Origin: Blattamonas nauphoetae | Taxonomy: Eukaryota > Preaxostyla > Oxymonadida | Length of the DNA: 64,000 nucleotides | NCBI GenBank assembly: GCA_033064195.1 | Contig: JARBJD010000145.1 | Location: 113,609 to 177,608, forward strand | Direction: 5' to 3' | Shown: positions 42,657 through 53,636 of the stretch, piece after piece | How positions within the stretch are numbered: the stretch's first letter is position 1 | Layout: each line of letters opens with the position of its first letter | Position numbers and translations under genes: made by a program | Notes under the pieces: model-generated | Seen by the model: only the letters and a program-made list of their open reading frames with translations | The model's database searches: none | Told to the model about the DNA's origin: nothing

Positions 42657-44583
42657 CAGACCTTTGACACTGATCTCATCGATCTCAGCTTTTTTGATCT
42701 CAGAAAATTTCTACTGTTCAAATTATAAAATAATTCAGAATTCCGAAGTGAAATACCCAATATCCGTGTAAATTTTTGTTTTCAATCAGTTTCATGCTTA
42801 GCTTGTGTTCCGTCATCCCACAATAAAACTTCATTCAGATCCTCGTGAAGATCAGGTCAAATCACGCTTGTTTGTCTCCGATTAAATCAATTTCGTCACG
42901 AAGAATCTCATTGGCCTATTCTTTACGGTATCCGCACTGTTCTTGCCATAGATTCTGTACGGTGACATTCGCCCTGAAATTCTATGTTCATTTTCGAGAT
43001 TTCTTCCTTTGATCACACTCTTCAGTCTTATTTTAACTTGTTTTATCTGTCCTTTCTTTCCTTTTTTCATTGTTTCCTTCTCTTCTCCATCATCCATCTG
43101 ATCCATGCTCCAGACTCATCCTCTGGCCAACCTCGATGCCACTCTCTGATTCTTTCGTGCTGCGGCTCACTTTTCTGATCTACCTTCCGAATCTCGTGCC
43201 ATCTCTCCTCCACAATTCGGCTATATTGCTCCATCTGATCTGATTGCTGCGAGTCATGATCTACAGAATTAATGATGAAATTCAATCCCGAAATCTCAAC
43301 TCACATCTCAGAAATGTGTTGCAGGCTTGGAGAGTCTCCTCGCCCACAAGTATCGAATTGCCGGAAACACTCCAAATTTGTGACATGATTCTCTCCTGGT
43401 CCATTCATGCCGATCATGAGGAATGTCACGCATGTTTTCATCCACTGATCTCCACAACACTAGCACTTGTCGGAAGCAACTCCGGACTTCACCACAGCCC
43501 GTGTCTCCAGCCGACAAGCTCAACGTCTGAGTACACTTCCAATATCAACAAATTTCAACGATCAATGAAGTTATGTGCGTGCTGAAAGTGAGGAACAGTT
43601 CAGTGTCACCTGAATCGTGGATTCTGCATGGGAAAGAAGCGAACACGGTATTGTGTTCGGTGTCGTCTTCGCGGCTGATGGTTCGAGATTCAGAAATCAT
43701 TTCGAACACCCATCAATCGCATTTTGTGGTTTCGATGAGCAATCTTAAACAATCAACAAGCATGCAGATCATCTCGTGTTCACACCACTCGAAATCGTCC
43801 GGTCCGCTTCCACTTGTGGATAACGCCAGAAGTCCAGAATTTCACGACATTAGCCAGTTAACAGAAGAAAGAAATGTTGAACAGAACAGATGAGTGGATG
43901 CGTATCGATTCGGATTCAGACTGAATTAATGGTGTTGGCTCGTCGCTGAATCTCAGTGATGTTCACCTTCCGATCGGTTCTGGACCACTTTTCTCGTTTG
44001 GGATGCAGATTGATGAATCATCTGACCGAACCCTCACCAACGCCAGGATCACCACGATTCCGGCATCTTCATCCATTTCTCGAGAACCGGAACAGGTTTG
44101 GGATCGTGATGAAGCAACGATCTTGGACACAAATCTTGAAGGAAATGGGGCCTGTCTGAACACGCCAGTTTCGCATACACACCAGAGTTTCACCCAAAAC
44201 CATTGTTGACGCTGCAAGGGAGTCGGATGATGACAGGCGCGCACACACTGACATTTGTTGAACAAAGCGACTCCACACCGATGAGTATTTCTGTGTCGAT
44301 CAACGCAGTGACGTCAGGAAGAGGAGATGACAATGTCTATCTGGATTGTTCGACCTCCAGACTGATCTTCCACTTCAAACTTATCTCTTCGTGGAGTTTC
44401 TTTTATCTTTCTTCCATTTATATGCATACTCATCTTTCAGACATTCACATTTCGATTGAAAACAGGAAATTTGAGGAAAATATAGATGCGCTTAATTAGG
44501 TAACTGATCTCAGTCCCAAAAACCGGAACTGAGATCGATCGATCTCAGTTTATGCTTGATTGATCTCATGTATCAAAGGTCTG
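42657..44583. mobile_element. Putative 1.9-kb TIR element with GATCTCA subterminal repeats
   Basis: CAGACCTTTGACAC at 42657-42670 is repeated inverted (one mismatch) at 44570-44583. Both ends have clusters of GATCTCA/TGAGATC just inside. The flanks share CACATGG (42648-42654 and 44584-44590), compatible with an imperfect 8-bp duplication and hence hAT type. The interior carries no transposase but includes fragments of a beta-helix surface-protein gene. Boundaries are good to one or two bases. Confidence 0.55.
43560..44370 (+). pseudogene. Beta-helix surface-protein gene fragment
   Basis: Readable in shifting frames with stops: SSVSPESWILHGKEANTVLC, SRLMVRDSEIISNTHQSHF and VVSMSNLKQST, then SLNLSDVHLPIGSGPLFSFG and later AHTLTFVEQSDSTPMSISVS. 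The pattern of short Ser/Val-rich strands matches the large beta-helix genes in this window. No start or end is preserved. A further piece at 43244-43585 may belong to it. Confidence 0.45.
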
Positions 44584-44639
44584 CACATGGCCAATATGAT
44601 GCTCAAAACTGTGTCCTCCTCCTCGAAGACGTCAACTTC

Positions 44640-46752
44640 ATCCTGTCGTGAGAAGGCGTAGTCGCCTTCCTCAGGCCACTCTCCGCGATCTCGATCCAGT
44701 GTTTACGACGCTTCCGAACATGTGGACGAAGCTCACGCAGTCTGACGAGACACTCCATCGGGTGTTATCAAAAAGACCTGAATTTGGTGTTGGAATACTC
44801 CACAGAACCTTCAGCCGCGGATTGCGTGGAGTTTGTGCAATTCTTCACCCAATTTGTGAAGCTGTTCTGCAAAACCGAGGAGATCCACACGGTTGAGCTG
44901 ACATCCGCGCTCAATTCGATATACTCCTTTCCAACGAAAGCAAGACTGCTTCAGTACAATCTTTCGCAAGTCCAACTCAAATGAATGCCGCACGACCCAC
45001 ACGAAATCATCCAATCTCGCTTGGCTGAAATCTCAACTGAGGTACTATTGCTACATCAGACGCTGTCTGAACATCAATTCATCGAATCGAGCTTCACCCT
45101 CTCAACACCACCCACAGACGAGCTCGCAACACTTTAGGATATCCTCGGCCGAGCGGATTTGTTGCTCATCAACATCACAACCTCGTCGATGGAGGATCTG
45201 AGAGACGTCCCTATGTCTTCTCCTCCTCTGCAGGATCTGTACAACCTACTCCTTCTCATGGTTCCTCTCGATTTGTCCAAGCAGCCGACAAGGAACCACG
45301 CAGTTTACATCCTCCAAGTGAAGCGGGTGTTTGATGTGAGTCTCACTCCACAGTCGCAGCAGCCTCTCTACCTGGCTGTCATCCTCCATGTCTGGAACTG
45401 GATTGACGACACCGCCCTCTTTCGGATCGAGAGCGAGGGCCTGACCAGCGTATCGGGAAGCAAGCTCATTCTCGAAGGCCTGACGACAGAACAGAAGTCG
45501 TTGGCAATATTCCTGACCGAGCCGAATCTGGCGGAAAGGATGGAGGAGATTGTGGAGGTGTTGATTGAAGAGATGCGACTTGTGGGCAACCTGAGCCAGA
45601 CGATCAAGGAAATGAACGAGTCCGTCATAAGCGAACCCCTCACAATGACCGTTCTGAAGAAGGAAATCGTCACAAGTGCGATGTCTGTGGTAGTCACGAT
45701 GTGTCTCCTCCACCGATTCATCCCAAAACAAATCACTTTTTTCGTGAAGACTCTGCTCGACCCGCCTTTGGAGAAGAGGCTGATTATGTGAAAGACAGCA
45801 GATGTGATGAACGTCCTCTTCCGCTTCAATCACAACGTCTTCACAGATTCCTCTCTCGTGTCGCTCTCTTCGTCGCAGAGGGATCAAGACAGTTTCGGAA
45901 GTGCAAATCGGTTGAACCTGTCGCTGTGGTTGTCGCTCCAAATCGGAATAGCGACACGTGTCTGTCGGGAAGGAATTGCAACTTCAATGGACGGCTGGAT
46001 CAGAACCACCCCACGAACTGGTGAATCGAGTGTTCTTGAAGATTCTCTGCGCAAGCGGGTTCTTCTATCTCACGTACAGCATCTTACCCCTCTCCAACTC
46101 CCACTTCACCAAAGGCTTGTCGCCCAACACTCCCATCCCGTTCACAGCGCGAGTCTGAGTTCCTCTCATCTTCGACAGACTGTCAGTCTTCACAGGATTC
46201 CAACACACCCCTTCACGAGACATGCCCAACCTGTTTTTGATCTACGGAATCACCAACCCCCAGCTCTCCGCCGCCAACGCCGTTTTCAGCGAGGAGCACG
46301 ATCGGGATGCCTAAGATGCTGCGAAATCGAGATTCGAAAGCGCAGCTGTGAACGAGGTCCTCCCGCCGAACTCAATCTACTCTGTGCTCATCTTTCTCCA
46401 CTTGGAACGTATCATCGTCTTCAATTTGGAAGACAGTATTGTTTTGGAGGTGAGAGGGAGTGTTGTAACTGTCCACAAGATGAGGGAAGTCGCTTTTCGA
46501 GTAGATTTGAGTGATGTTTGGATCCATGTCTGCCCAAGTGATCCCATCAACATAAAAATCGTGAGCAACCTCGTCGCTTTTTCCCTTGTTCCCCAGAAAC
46601 GAGATTTGCGATCCCTGAAGAGCTGTCGGACGAGCGATTTGGAGGATAGGAACATCTTGCCCTTCGTCGAGATCTCTGCCATCTTCTCATTTGAACAGCT
46701 TCGCATTCATTCGATACCACTGACCATCTGGTTACAACAACGACAGAGCTGA
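44640..46752 (+). pseudogene. Decayed unrecognised gene, right part
   Basis: A chain of open segments in changing plus frames: 44700-44984 (VLEYSTEPSAADCVEFVQFF, SALNSIYSFPTKARLLQYNL), 45159-45791 (210 codons, Leu-rich and helical: LYNLLLLMVPLDLSKQPTRN, AERMEEIVEVLIEEMRLVGN) and 46030-46160 (VFLKILCASGFFYLTYSILP). At 46372-46686 a minus-strand frame (FLGNKGKSDEVAHDFYVDGI) is as protein-like as the plus ORF at 46348-46752, so the strand there is unclear. No family recognised. Stops and frame changes indicate a pseudogene. 46753-47015 is AT-rich and empty. Confidence 0.4.
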
Positions 46753-47015
46753 TTTCATCTTTTATCACAGCATTTTTTGTTACAAGGCAGTCGAGAACCG
46801 AGGAAATATGTGAGATGAGGGATTGGAAAAGATGTTTGCTTCCATTTCATATATGAAATTTGATCAAAGAAGACAATTTGAGATTATTCAGATTCTGATC
46901 AAACCATAATATTTGTTTTGACCTCTAATTCGTTCACTGTCACTTCTATCACCACGAGGAGCCAAAAACAGCCTTAAAATACATTTTTATCACCGAAAAC
47001 GCCACAAAATCGCAA

Positions 47016-47207
47016 TTATCCTTCTATTTCAGAATCGGACACGAAAAAGTGGAGGGAGGACAAAAAGCGAGGAGGACAGGACAACTTAACATCGTAAAAA
47101 AGTTGGATGCTGAGTCCTGCCTCGAACGCCGCGAATTGCGGCCAGCCGTTCTCGCGAAGGACTCTCTCAATGTCAGCAAGTGAGAGGGTGGTGCGGTGAG
47201 CTGTCAT
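47016..47207 (-). CDS. Short ORF of unknown function
   Basis: 63 codons, MTAHRTTLSLADIERVLREN then a hydrophobic segment. The first part (RTTLSLADIERVLR) faintly resembles the end of a histone fold, but the rest does not. It may be a single exon, and a GTTAAG splice donor could occur after YD. It overlaps the 5' end of the plus-strand ORF at 47196, so at most one of the two starts is used as drawn. Confidence 0.2.
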   Translation of the reverse strand: MTAHRTTLSLADIERVLRENGWPQFAAFEAGLSIQLFYDVKLSCPPRFLSSLHFFVSDSEIEG

Positions 47208-47237
47208 CTTTCCTTGCTCGAAAAAAGTTTCGTATTT

Positions 47238-48137
47238 ATGGTTCGTAAGATTTGCAGGAAAGTTCCAAATTCCATGAATGGTGTAACCTCAGTATTCCGG
47301 GATCTCGAGGAAGAAGCGACCGAACAATTCATTCTCAGTCTTGCCCCATCGCCACCTGATGATTCTCTGAGTGAATTTGTGACTTGTGTCATTGTCCTCC
47401 TTCCATCAGATAAGAATAAACTCGCTACAGCAACGTTGCAGATGGTCAAACTGCTCCTTCTGGATTGTTCCTCCACAGTTCGTCTGAATCTCGTGAAAGC
47501 TGACTTGATCCCTCGTCTCATCACCCATCTTCATCCACTCTCTGTCTCATTCCCCGATTTTCCAGAAATCCCCTCCCATCTCACAGCAATCATCGACGCA
47601 TCGATCTGGCTGGGAACTCAGGTCGGACTCGGAAAACTCGGAATTGAGGATGCAGATGAGCAGAATACGATTAATCAGACTTGCCTAAAGCAGATTCTCA
47701 TCGCGTCCGAGCGATATCTTCACCACTTGTGCGGAAATAGCGACTCGATCGTGGATCCAGACTTCTCTTTCCATTTCGAGCGTCTTTTGGGTCGACTCCT
47801 GCGAATTTGTCCTTTCCATCCGCCAACCATGCATTTTGTTCATACTCTTCCCATCTATCCAACGATAGCAAGGGTTCTGACCACACTTCCTTCTGACGCC
47901 TCTCTCTGGATCTTTCTTTACGAGATTGTCACAGCCCTGCAGGAATGGAACAAACAAGGCGGATTTGTTCGTCAGGCTGGGAAGACAGTTCAGAGTAGTC
48001 TGAGAAGCGATGGACTCGAGGATGTGATCGAGCAGAAACTGACAACTGATTTCGAAGGCTTTTGGGGCAGAGAAGTGGCGAAAAATTCGATTCTGTTGAA
48101 CAATCTGGTTGGAATGAATGTTCCTGCTTTAAAATAG
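47238..48137 (+). CDS. Leu-rich helical (ARM/HEAT-like) hypothetical protein
   Basis: About 300 codons, no intron. The whole length is predicted helical with hydrophobic repeats (ATATLQMVKLLLLDCSSTVR, LVKADLIPRLITHLHPLSVS, DASLWIFLYEIVTALQEW) suggestive of an ARM/HEAT fold. The C-terminus is EVAKNSILLNNLVGMNVPAL. ATG 47238 is preferred over the non-ATG 47196; a later ATG at 47274 is equally possible. Directly followed by the tail remnant of a beta-helix gene. No specific function. Confidence 0.65.
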   Translation: MVRKICRKVPNSMNGVTSVFRDLEEEATEQFILSLAPSPPDDSLSEFVTCVIVLLPSDKNKLATATLQMVKLLLLDCSSTVRLNLVKADLIPRLITHLHPLSVSFPDFPEIPSHLTAIIDASIWLGTQVGLGKLGIEDADEQNTINQTCLKQILIASERYLHHLCGNSDSIVDPDFSFHFERLLGRLLRICPFHPPTMHFVHTLPIYPTIARVLTTLPSDASLWIFLYEIVTALQEWNKQGGFVRQAGKTVQSSLRSDGLEDVIEQKLTTDFEGFWGREVAKNSILLNNLVGMNVPALK

Positions 48138-48187
48138 CACACTCCCTCAACAAGAATGCTCGCCTTGGTCGGAAGCCCTTCTGCTTG

Positions 48188-48312
48188 CTTCATCGTCGTC
48201 GTCATCGTCATCTCAAGTGAATGGGGCTCTGATTGAATATTGGGATGGCCTTCCGAATGTTGTTCGTCGTTGTGCTTCGTTCTCGAACTGCAAATTGGCC
48301 GTACTAAAGAAG
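48188..48312 (+). pseudogene. C-terminal remnant of a beta-helix surface gene
   Basis: Nearly identical to the last 40 codons of the surface gene ending at 58636 (VNGALIEYWDGLPNVVRR), ending LAVLKK plus TAA. The similarity continues through the downstream region into the next gene's start (about 48188-48645 versus 58506-58978). This is the 3' end of an upstream family member whose body is missing. Confidence 0.8.
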
Positions 48313-48603
48313 TAAGAAATCACTATTAATAAGAATTGTCGTCTTTATTTGTCATCATTTTGTACTTAAAATCAGCTCATTTCATTGGTCTTTCTTTTGG
48401 AATGACTTTGCCTGGGTCTTCGTATGACATCTCTCCGTCCTCTTTGACAGAACCGAAACAGGTTTTGCAATTTTACAGTGGATCACTCTACTTCTTTTGA
48501 TCCACTCGAATATCGACGGGGATGTCTAAATTTCTAATATTCCAGAAAAGGATAATCCACAGTGTCAATTAATGGGACTGACTTCAACTTGATCACAATT
48601 GAA

Positions 48604-51600
48604 ATGAATCTATTCGAACTGTTCTTCTTCATCTGTTCTCTGAACTGTGAAGGGGATGATTCTTCTGACACTATCATGCAATCACTCTCACCAATCTTGA
48701 CATCGGCGCTAAACACTGCGAAAAATGGAAGAGATGAACAAACGTCATTTTTGATCCCTAAAGGCAGTTACTTCGTTTCGAATCATCTCGTCGAGTGCTG
48801 TTCAATGAGAATATCCGGAAATGAAGCAAGGATCACATTCGGATATGATAGAATTGGACGCTCGAAAACACGCCATTCGGATGAAGTTGGAGAAGAAAGG
48901 AAGACGATGTTCGTGTTCATGAACAGCTCAGTGTGGATGTCTTCATTGCACCTGGACTGTGGTGAGAGTGGGGTTGGGATGGGAGTGGTTTTAGGGTCGT
49001 GTGTTGTTGTGTCTTCGTGTTCGATTTGTTCGAACATGGAATGCTCGCCATTGGTGGTTGATTGGACGGGAGAGCACGCCTGGAACTCGATCACTGTGAT
49101 TGACACCTGTCACACATCATCGTCTCGTGATTGTCTGCTGCCACTTGTGAGCCTCGCCGACTCCCTTCTTCGCTCTCTCAACACTCCCTCCCATCCGACA
49201 ACCGACTCTGCTCACCAATCAACCTCTCACACTCAATCGCTGTCCGTGTCTGGAATGGGGCTGTCGCTGTCTGATTGTGAGTTGTGTCCGGGGACTGGTC
49301 CGCTGATTGGATCACTCGGATTGTCAGCCGAAGCAATGACAACGACATTGCCAACTTCGATTGAAACACAGCTGATTGGGTCGGCTCTGCACAACATGAC
49401 ATCGTGTCTTGGGAAGGAACAAGCTGATGGAGATTGTGAAGTGTCTCTGTCGCAGTTGATGATGGGAACAGGAGTCTGTTGGTCGACGAACCATCTTTAC
49501 GGAACAGGGATTGTGGACATGAACAGAGGAGGAAGTGTTCTGTGCTTGAACTCGTCGTTCGTGTCGTGCACGCTGGATGCCACATACAAGAACAAGTCGT
49601 TCACAACTCGAACTAACATCACTTCCCAGTATTCTCTCATCACATTCAGTTTCTGCACTTTCAAAGGCTGCACATCAACATCTGAAGGAGGGGCAATTTA
49701 TTGCAAAATTGAGGCAGTCACGATCCAAATCAAAGGATGCTCTTTCCACTCGTGTTCATCTTCATCATGGGGTGGAGCGTTGTATTTCACTCTTTCATCT
49801 TTATCGATGTCTGTCTCTCTCGAATCATCATCTTTCGTCGGATGTTATTCCGCCACGTACGGAGGGTCAGTCCGTTTTAACAGTGTCCCGACGATATCAG
49901 TTGCAGACTGTGCGTTTCTCGACTCATCAGCACAAAATTATGGCGGTTCTCTCGCCATTTCCAGCTGGGATGCCGACTCCTCTTATCAGAATCTCATCAC
50001 AAACTGTCTCTTCCAGAACAGCAGACAGACAAATTCGTCTTCAACTTATGGAGGAGGAGGAATCTATTTCAATTCATGTCCCTCAGTGAAGTTGTCCTTT
50101 CTGCAATTCAGACAGTGCTCTGCTGCGACTGGGAAAGGACACGATATCTATGTTTCTGGCTCTCCTCCAACACTCAACGCGAACACAGTCTCGAATTGTG
50201 ATTCTCAGACAACCAAATCGAACTATCTAGTTTACGTCACTAACACGTCAACTGATCGCAGCAATCTCCTCTCGAGTACTCTCACAGCGCTCCGAATCAT
50301 CTCACTCTCAGCGATCCCGAAGGGAGACTCAGCCGACTTGGTTGTGAGAGTGGACAAGGCGATGACAGGAAAGTTGCTTGTTCTGATCTCGAATGTTAAT
50401 GGAGAACGTCAACCTGGCTCGGGAGCGTTCCCAAACATCGGTTGACTTGTGACATTTGATGTGTTGTCGTCGTCGTTGACTGGGTCGTGCTCGGTGTGGA
50501 TTGGAGAGACTGGTCTTCTTCAGGAGCCACTGACGGATTATTCAGTGATCGCAGCGTCTCTCTCTGGCCACGTCGTTTCGTTCGATGGAGTGGAACTGGA
50601 TGCTCCTGTCGTGCTGGAATCAGTTTCATGCAGTTTGGACGAGAGTGGGACGACAGCGACGATCACGTTGGGAGGAAGGAAGCTGCCGATTGGTAAATAC
50701 AAAGTGATTCTGCACGATGGATGGTTCTTTGAAGTGGAATTGTCATCGGATTCGGAAGGATTTGTGGTTGGGTCACACCGTTTGGACGAAATTGGAGATG
50801 GAACGAAGTGGAAGGAACAGTCAGTTTGGATTGTGAGTGGAATGGAGTGTGTTTCAGAACCGTCGATCGACGTGCTGGTTCGGAACACGACATACTTCAC
50901 GATTCCTGTTGTTCCTTCGAAAGTGACAGGAATTGGCTGGCCATCGCTGAACAAGAAGAAGACAGAAGTGTCATTCGAGATTGTTGGTTCTGGATTTCCA
51001 TTGTCAATCACATCTGTGTCTCTGAAGCGAGGAGAGCGAACAATCGCAAGCTCATCAGCCTCAATGATGTCCAGCACATCGATTTCTGTGTCGTTCGCAG
51101 CCCGCTTCACTGAAGATGAGAACTCGTGCGAATTCGGAGCGACTTACGAACTGAGCACGATCGCAGCGAGCAAAACCATCACTGTTCCATCCGACTTGTC
51201 CATCACGATTCCATCACCCCCAACACTGACATCGATCTCGTGTCCTCTCTCTGCCTCCGACGCGAACTTGGTTGTTCTGACAGTTGGCGGGGAAAACCTG
51301 GCAGATGGTCAATATTTTGTGGTTGTTCAGAAAGGGAGTGAGCCATCGATCACGATCGAGATTCAGATCGCATCGAACGCTGGTGCCGTGCCTCTGCTCG
51401 CATTCGGTTCGGGTGTGTTGGAGTATTCAGGCACATACTCTGTGACTCGGATGTGGAGTGAGAGTGTGGACGCGTTGGTGAGTTCTGGAGCATTGTCGTT
51501 CACTGTTGATTCTGCTCCCGCTCGAATTGAATCAGTGTTGTGTGTTCTGTCTGATGATTCAGAAAAGAAAGAAGCGAAACTGACACTGACTGGCTCCTCA

Positions 51601-51693
51601 CTCCCTCTGGACAAGCTCATCACGATCACAATCCAACAACTCTCGTCGGTTGGACAGATTGTTGGCTCTCCTGTTCAACTCGACATGTATGCC
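48604..51693 (+). pseudogene. Beta-helix / Ig-like surface-protein gene, 5' part
   Basis: ATG 48604 (not the non-ATG 48562) starts a signal peptide (MNLFELFFFICSLNC). A Ser/Cys-rich right-handed beta-helix region follows to about 50400 (GGAIYCKIEAVTIQIKGCSF, YGGSVRFNSVPTISVADCAF), then beta-sandwich IPT/TIG-like repeats (TLTSISCPLSASDANLVVLT, VGGENLADGQYFVVVQKG). A TGA at 50443-50445 interrupts the frame exactly between the two regions; the same frame reopens at 50446. At 51693 the frame is cut by nested transposons. Coding resumes at 53637. Confidence 0.8.
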
Positions 51694-52276
51694 CAGGGTT
51701 TATAGTTGTCTGACACTTTACACGAGAACGTGAGGTTAAAAGACCTCACCTCCCCATTTTGGAGGTGAGGTCTCCTGGTGTCCAAATTAGGACACTCAAA
51801 TGTGAAAAAAGTGAGATCATCGACCACATCACGACTCTCCGACACCATTTCGCACCTTAAATTTCCTTCAATTTCACCGGACACAGTTGAATTTCTCTTT
51901 TTTTCGCAAAAAACACAGAAATTGTCACTTGATCCAGATGACATAAAAGTTGGTGGGTTGGATCAATTCTCAGTTTTTCCATCGAGTGATCCAACGAGAC
52001 TTTCAATTTGATTTTAGATGTGAAATGAGCTTCTCGAATCCATTTAATGAAAAAAAAGAGGAAATTTCTCCTTGATAGAGCTTATTGAGATAATCGAAGC
52101 GAAAAACAGCACCTCATTTTTTTCCGCTATCCATCTCATATTTAGAAATTTTGTTCAATCTATAATCAATTTTTCATGAAATGAGAATCCTCGTGAAAAT
52201 TAAACCAAAAACATAAATTAGAATAGAGGTGAGGTCTTTTGAGGGTGAGTCAGGTGAGGACCCGATCCAAACCCTG
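51694..52276. mobile_element. hAT-type MITE (583 bp)
   Basis: Begins CAGGGTTTATAG and ends AAACCCTG. It is preceded by TGTATGCC (51686-51693). The matching right-hand repeat, TGTATGCT, is itself split by the fold-back element: TGTA at 52277-52280 and TATGCT at 53637-53642 around the duplicated TA. The 8-bp duplication and CAGGG ends fit hAT. Internal short palindrome GACCTCACCTCC / GGAGGTGAGGTC at about 51744-51774. Non-coding. Confidence 0.8.
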
Positions 52277-52280
52277 TGTA

Positions 52281-53636
52281 TAGTGCCTCAAAAACCCGGA
52301 TCCCTGTCAAAAACCCGGACTTTTTTTCCAAGATCGATCCCACAGACAACATTTCTCCGAACCCAAAATTTTTTGAGTCCCACTTTTTTTTTCGAAATGT
52401 TTGTCTCGACTCCAACTATCCATCGAGGTAGAAATCGAACCTCCTATTTAGGATCCCAGGACGGAGGTGCCTATTTAGGCACTTTTTTTGGCCCATTTTT
52501 TTGGCTCCAAAATAGGAGGTCCTTAACATTTAAGCTTGGAGGAGAAAAAATTGATGATCACATTTCTCCACGCCCGTTCAAAATTTTTCTTTCTCGTTTC
52601 ATTTCTGGTGGTTTGGGATGGTTTTCTCTCGAAATGACAATTTTTTGAAAAATGAAATATCCTGGGGGGACCTGGGTGAAAATTTAGGGTCAAAAACTGA
52701 GTTCCCTGTATAATAAGCTTAGGATCATGAAAACTTGTTTTGATCATATCTCCACAATCAGACATAGTTTCGACATGAGGTTTTCACCAATATGGATGTT
52801 TTGTTGGATAGTGTATTTTTATGAACTTTTTGAGAATTTTCGAAGACCTCCTATTTTGGCGTTTTTGACATTTTTCGAGCTTTTCTCAGAATCCCCCCCA
52901 ACTCATCTCCCTCCAAGCACGATTCTATCAAATTTGATCATTTGGATTCGATTCTGATTGTGTCTGCACCAATATAACGCAATTTGGAGACGGGTACATC
53001 ATCCCAAGTCAAGTGACAGCTCTGCTTGCGCCCCCAGGTCAAAAACCCACAAAATTATCTCAACTGCCGCAGGGGGATTTTTTTCAAAAATTTCAGAAAA
53101 AAATATAATCCACCAAAACATCCATATTGGTGAAAACCTCATGTCGAAACTATGTCTGATTGTGGAGATATGATCAAAACAAGTTTTCATGATCCTAAGC
53201 TTATTATACAGGGAACTCAGTTTTTGACCCTAAATTTTCACCCAGGTCCCCCCAGGATATTTCATTTTTCAAAAAATTGTCATTTCGAGAGAAAACCATC
53301 CCAAACCACCAGAAATGAAACGAGAAAGAAAAATTTTGAACGGGCGTGGAGAAATGTGATCATCAATTTTTTCTCCTCCAAGCTTAAATGTTAAGGACCT
53401 CCTATTTTGGAGCCAAAAAAATGGGCCAAAAAAAGTGCCTAAATAGGCACCTCCGTCCTGGGATCCTAAATAGGAGGTTCGATTTCTACCTCGATGGATA
53501 GTTGGAGTCGAGACAAACATTTCGAAAAAAAAAGTGGGACTCAAAAAATTTTGGGTTCGGAGAAATGTTGTCTGTGGGATCGATCTTGGAGAAAACAGTC
53601 CGGGTTTCTGACAAAGACCGGGTTTTTGACGCACTA
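52281..53636. mobile_element. Fold-back element with ~525-bp inverted arms (1356 bp)
   Basis: Left arm 52281-52808 and right arm 53112-53636 are near-identical inverted copies, with a roughly 300-bp spacer. Ends read TAGTGC(C)TCAAAAACCCGG and its complement, flanked by TA (52279-52280, 53637-53638), as for Tc1/mariner-type insertion. The two arms contain mirror-image 120-140-codon open stretches that are by-products of the palindrome. No transposase. Confidence 0.88.

Noticed and set aside
46372..46686. Minus-strand ATG-less ORF of about 105 codons as a separate gene
   Set aside because: Reads like protein but has no start, no recognised domain, and overlaps an equally long plus-strand frame in a decayed region.
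47016..47207. Histone-fold protein call for the 63-codon minus ORF
   Set aside because: Only a short stretch (RTTLSLADIERVLR) resembles the end of a histone fold; too weak for a family assignment.
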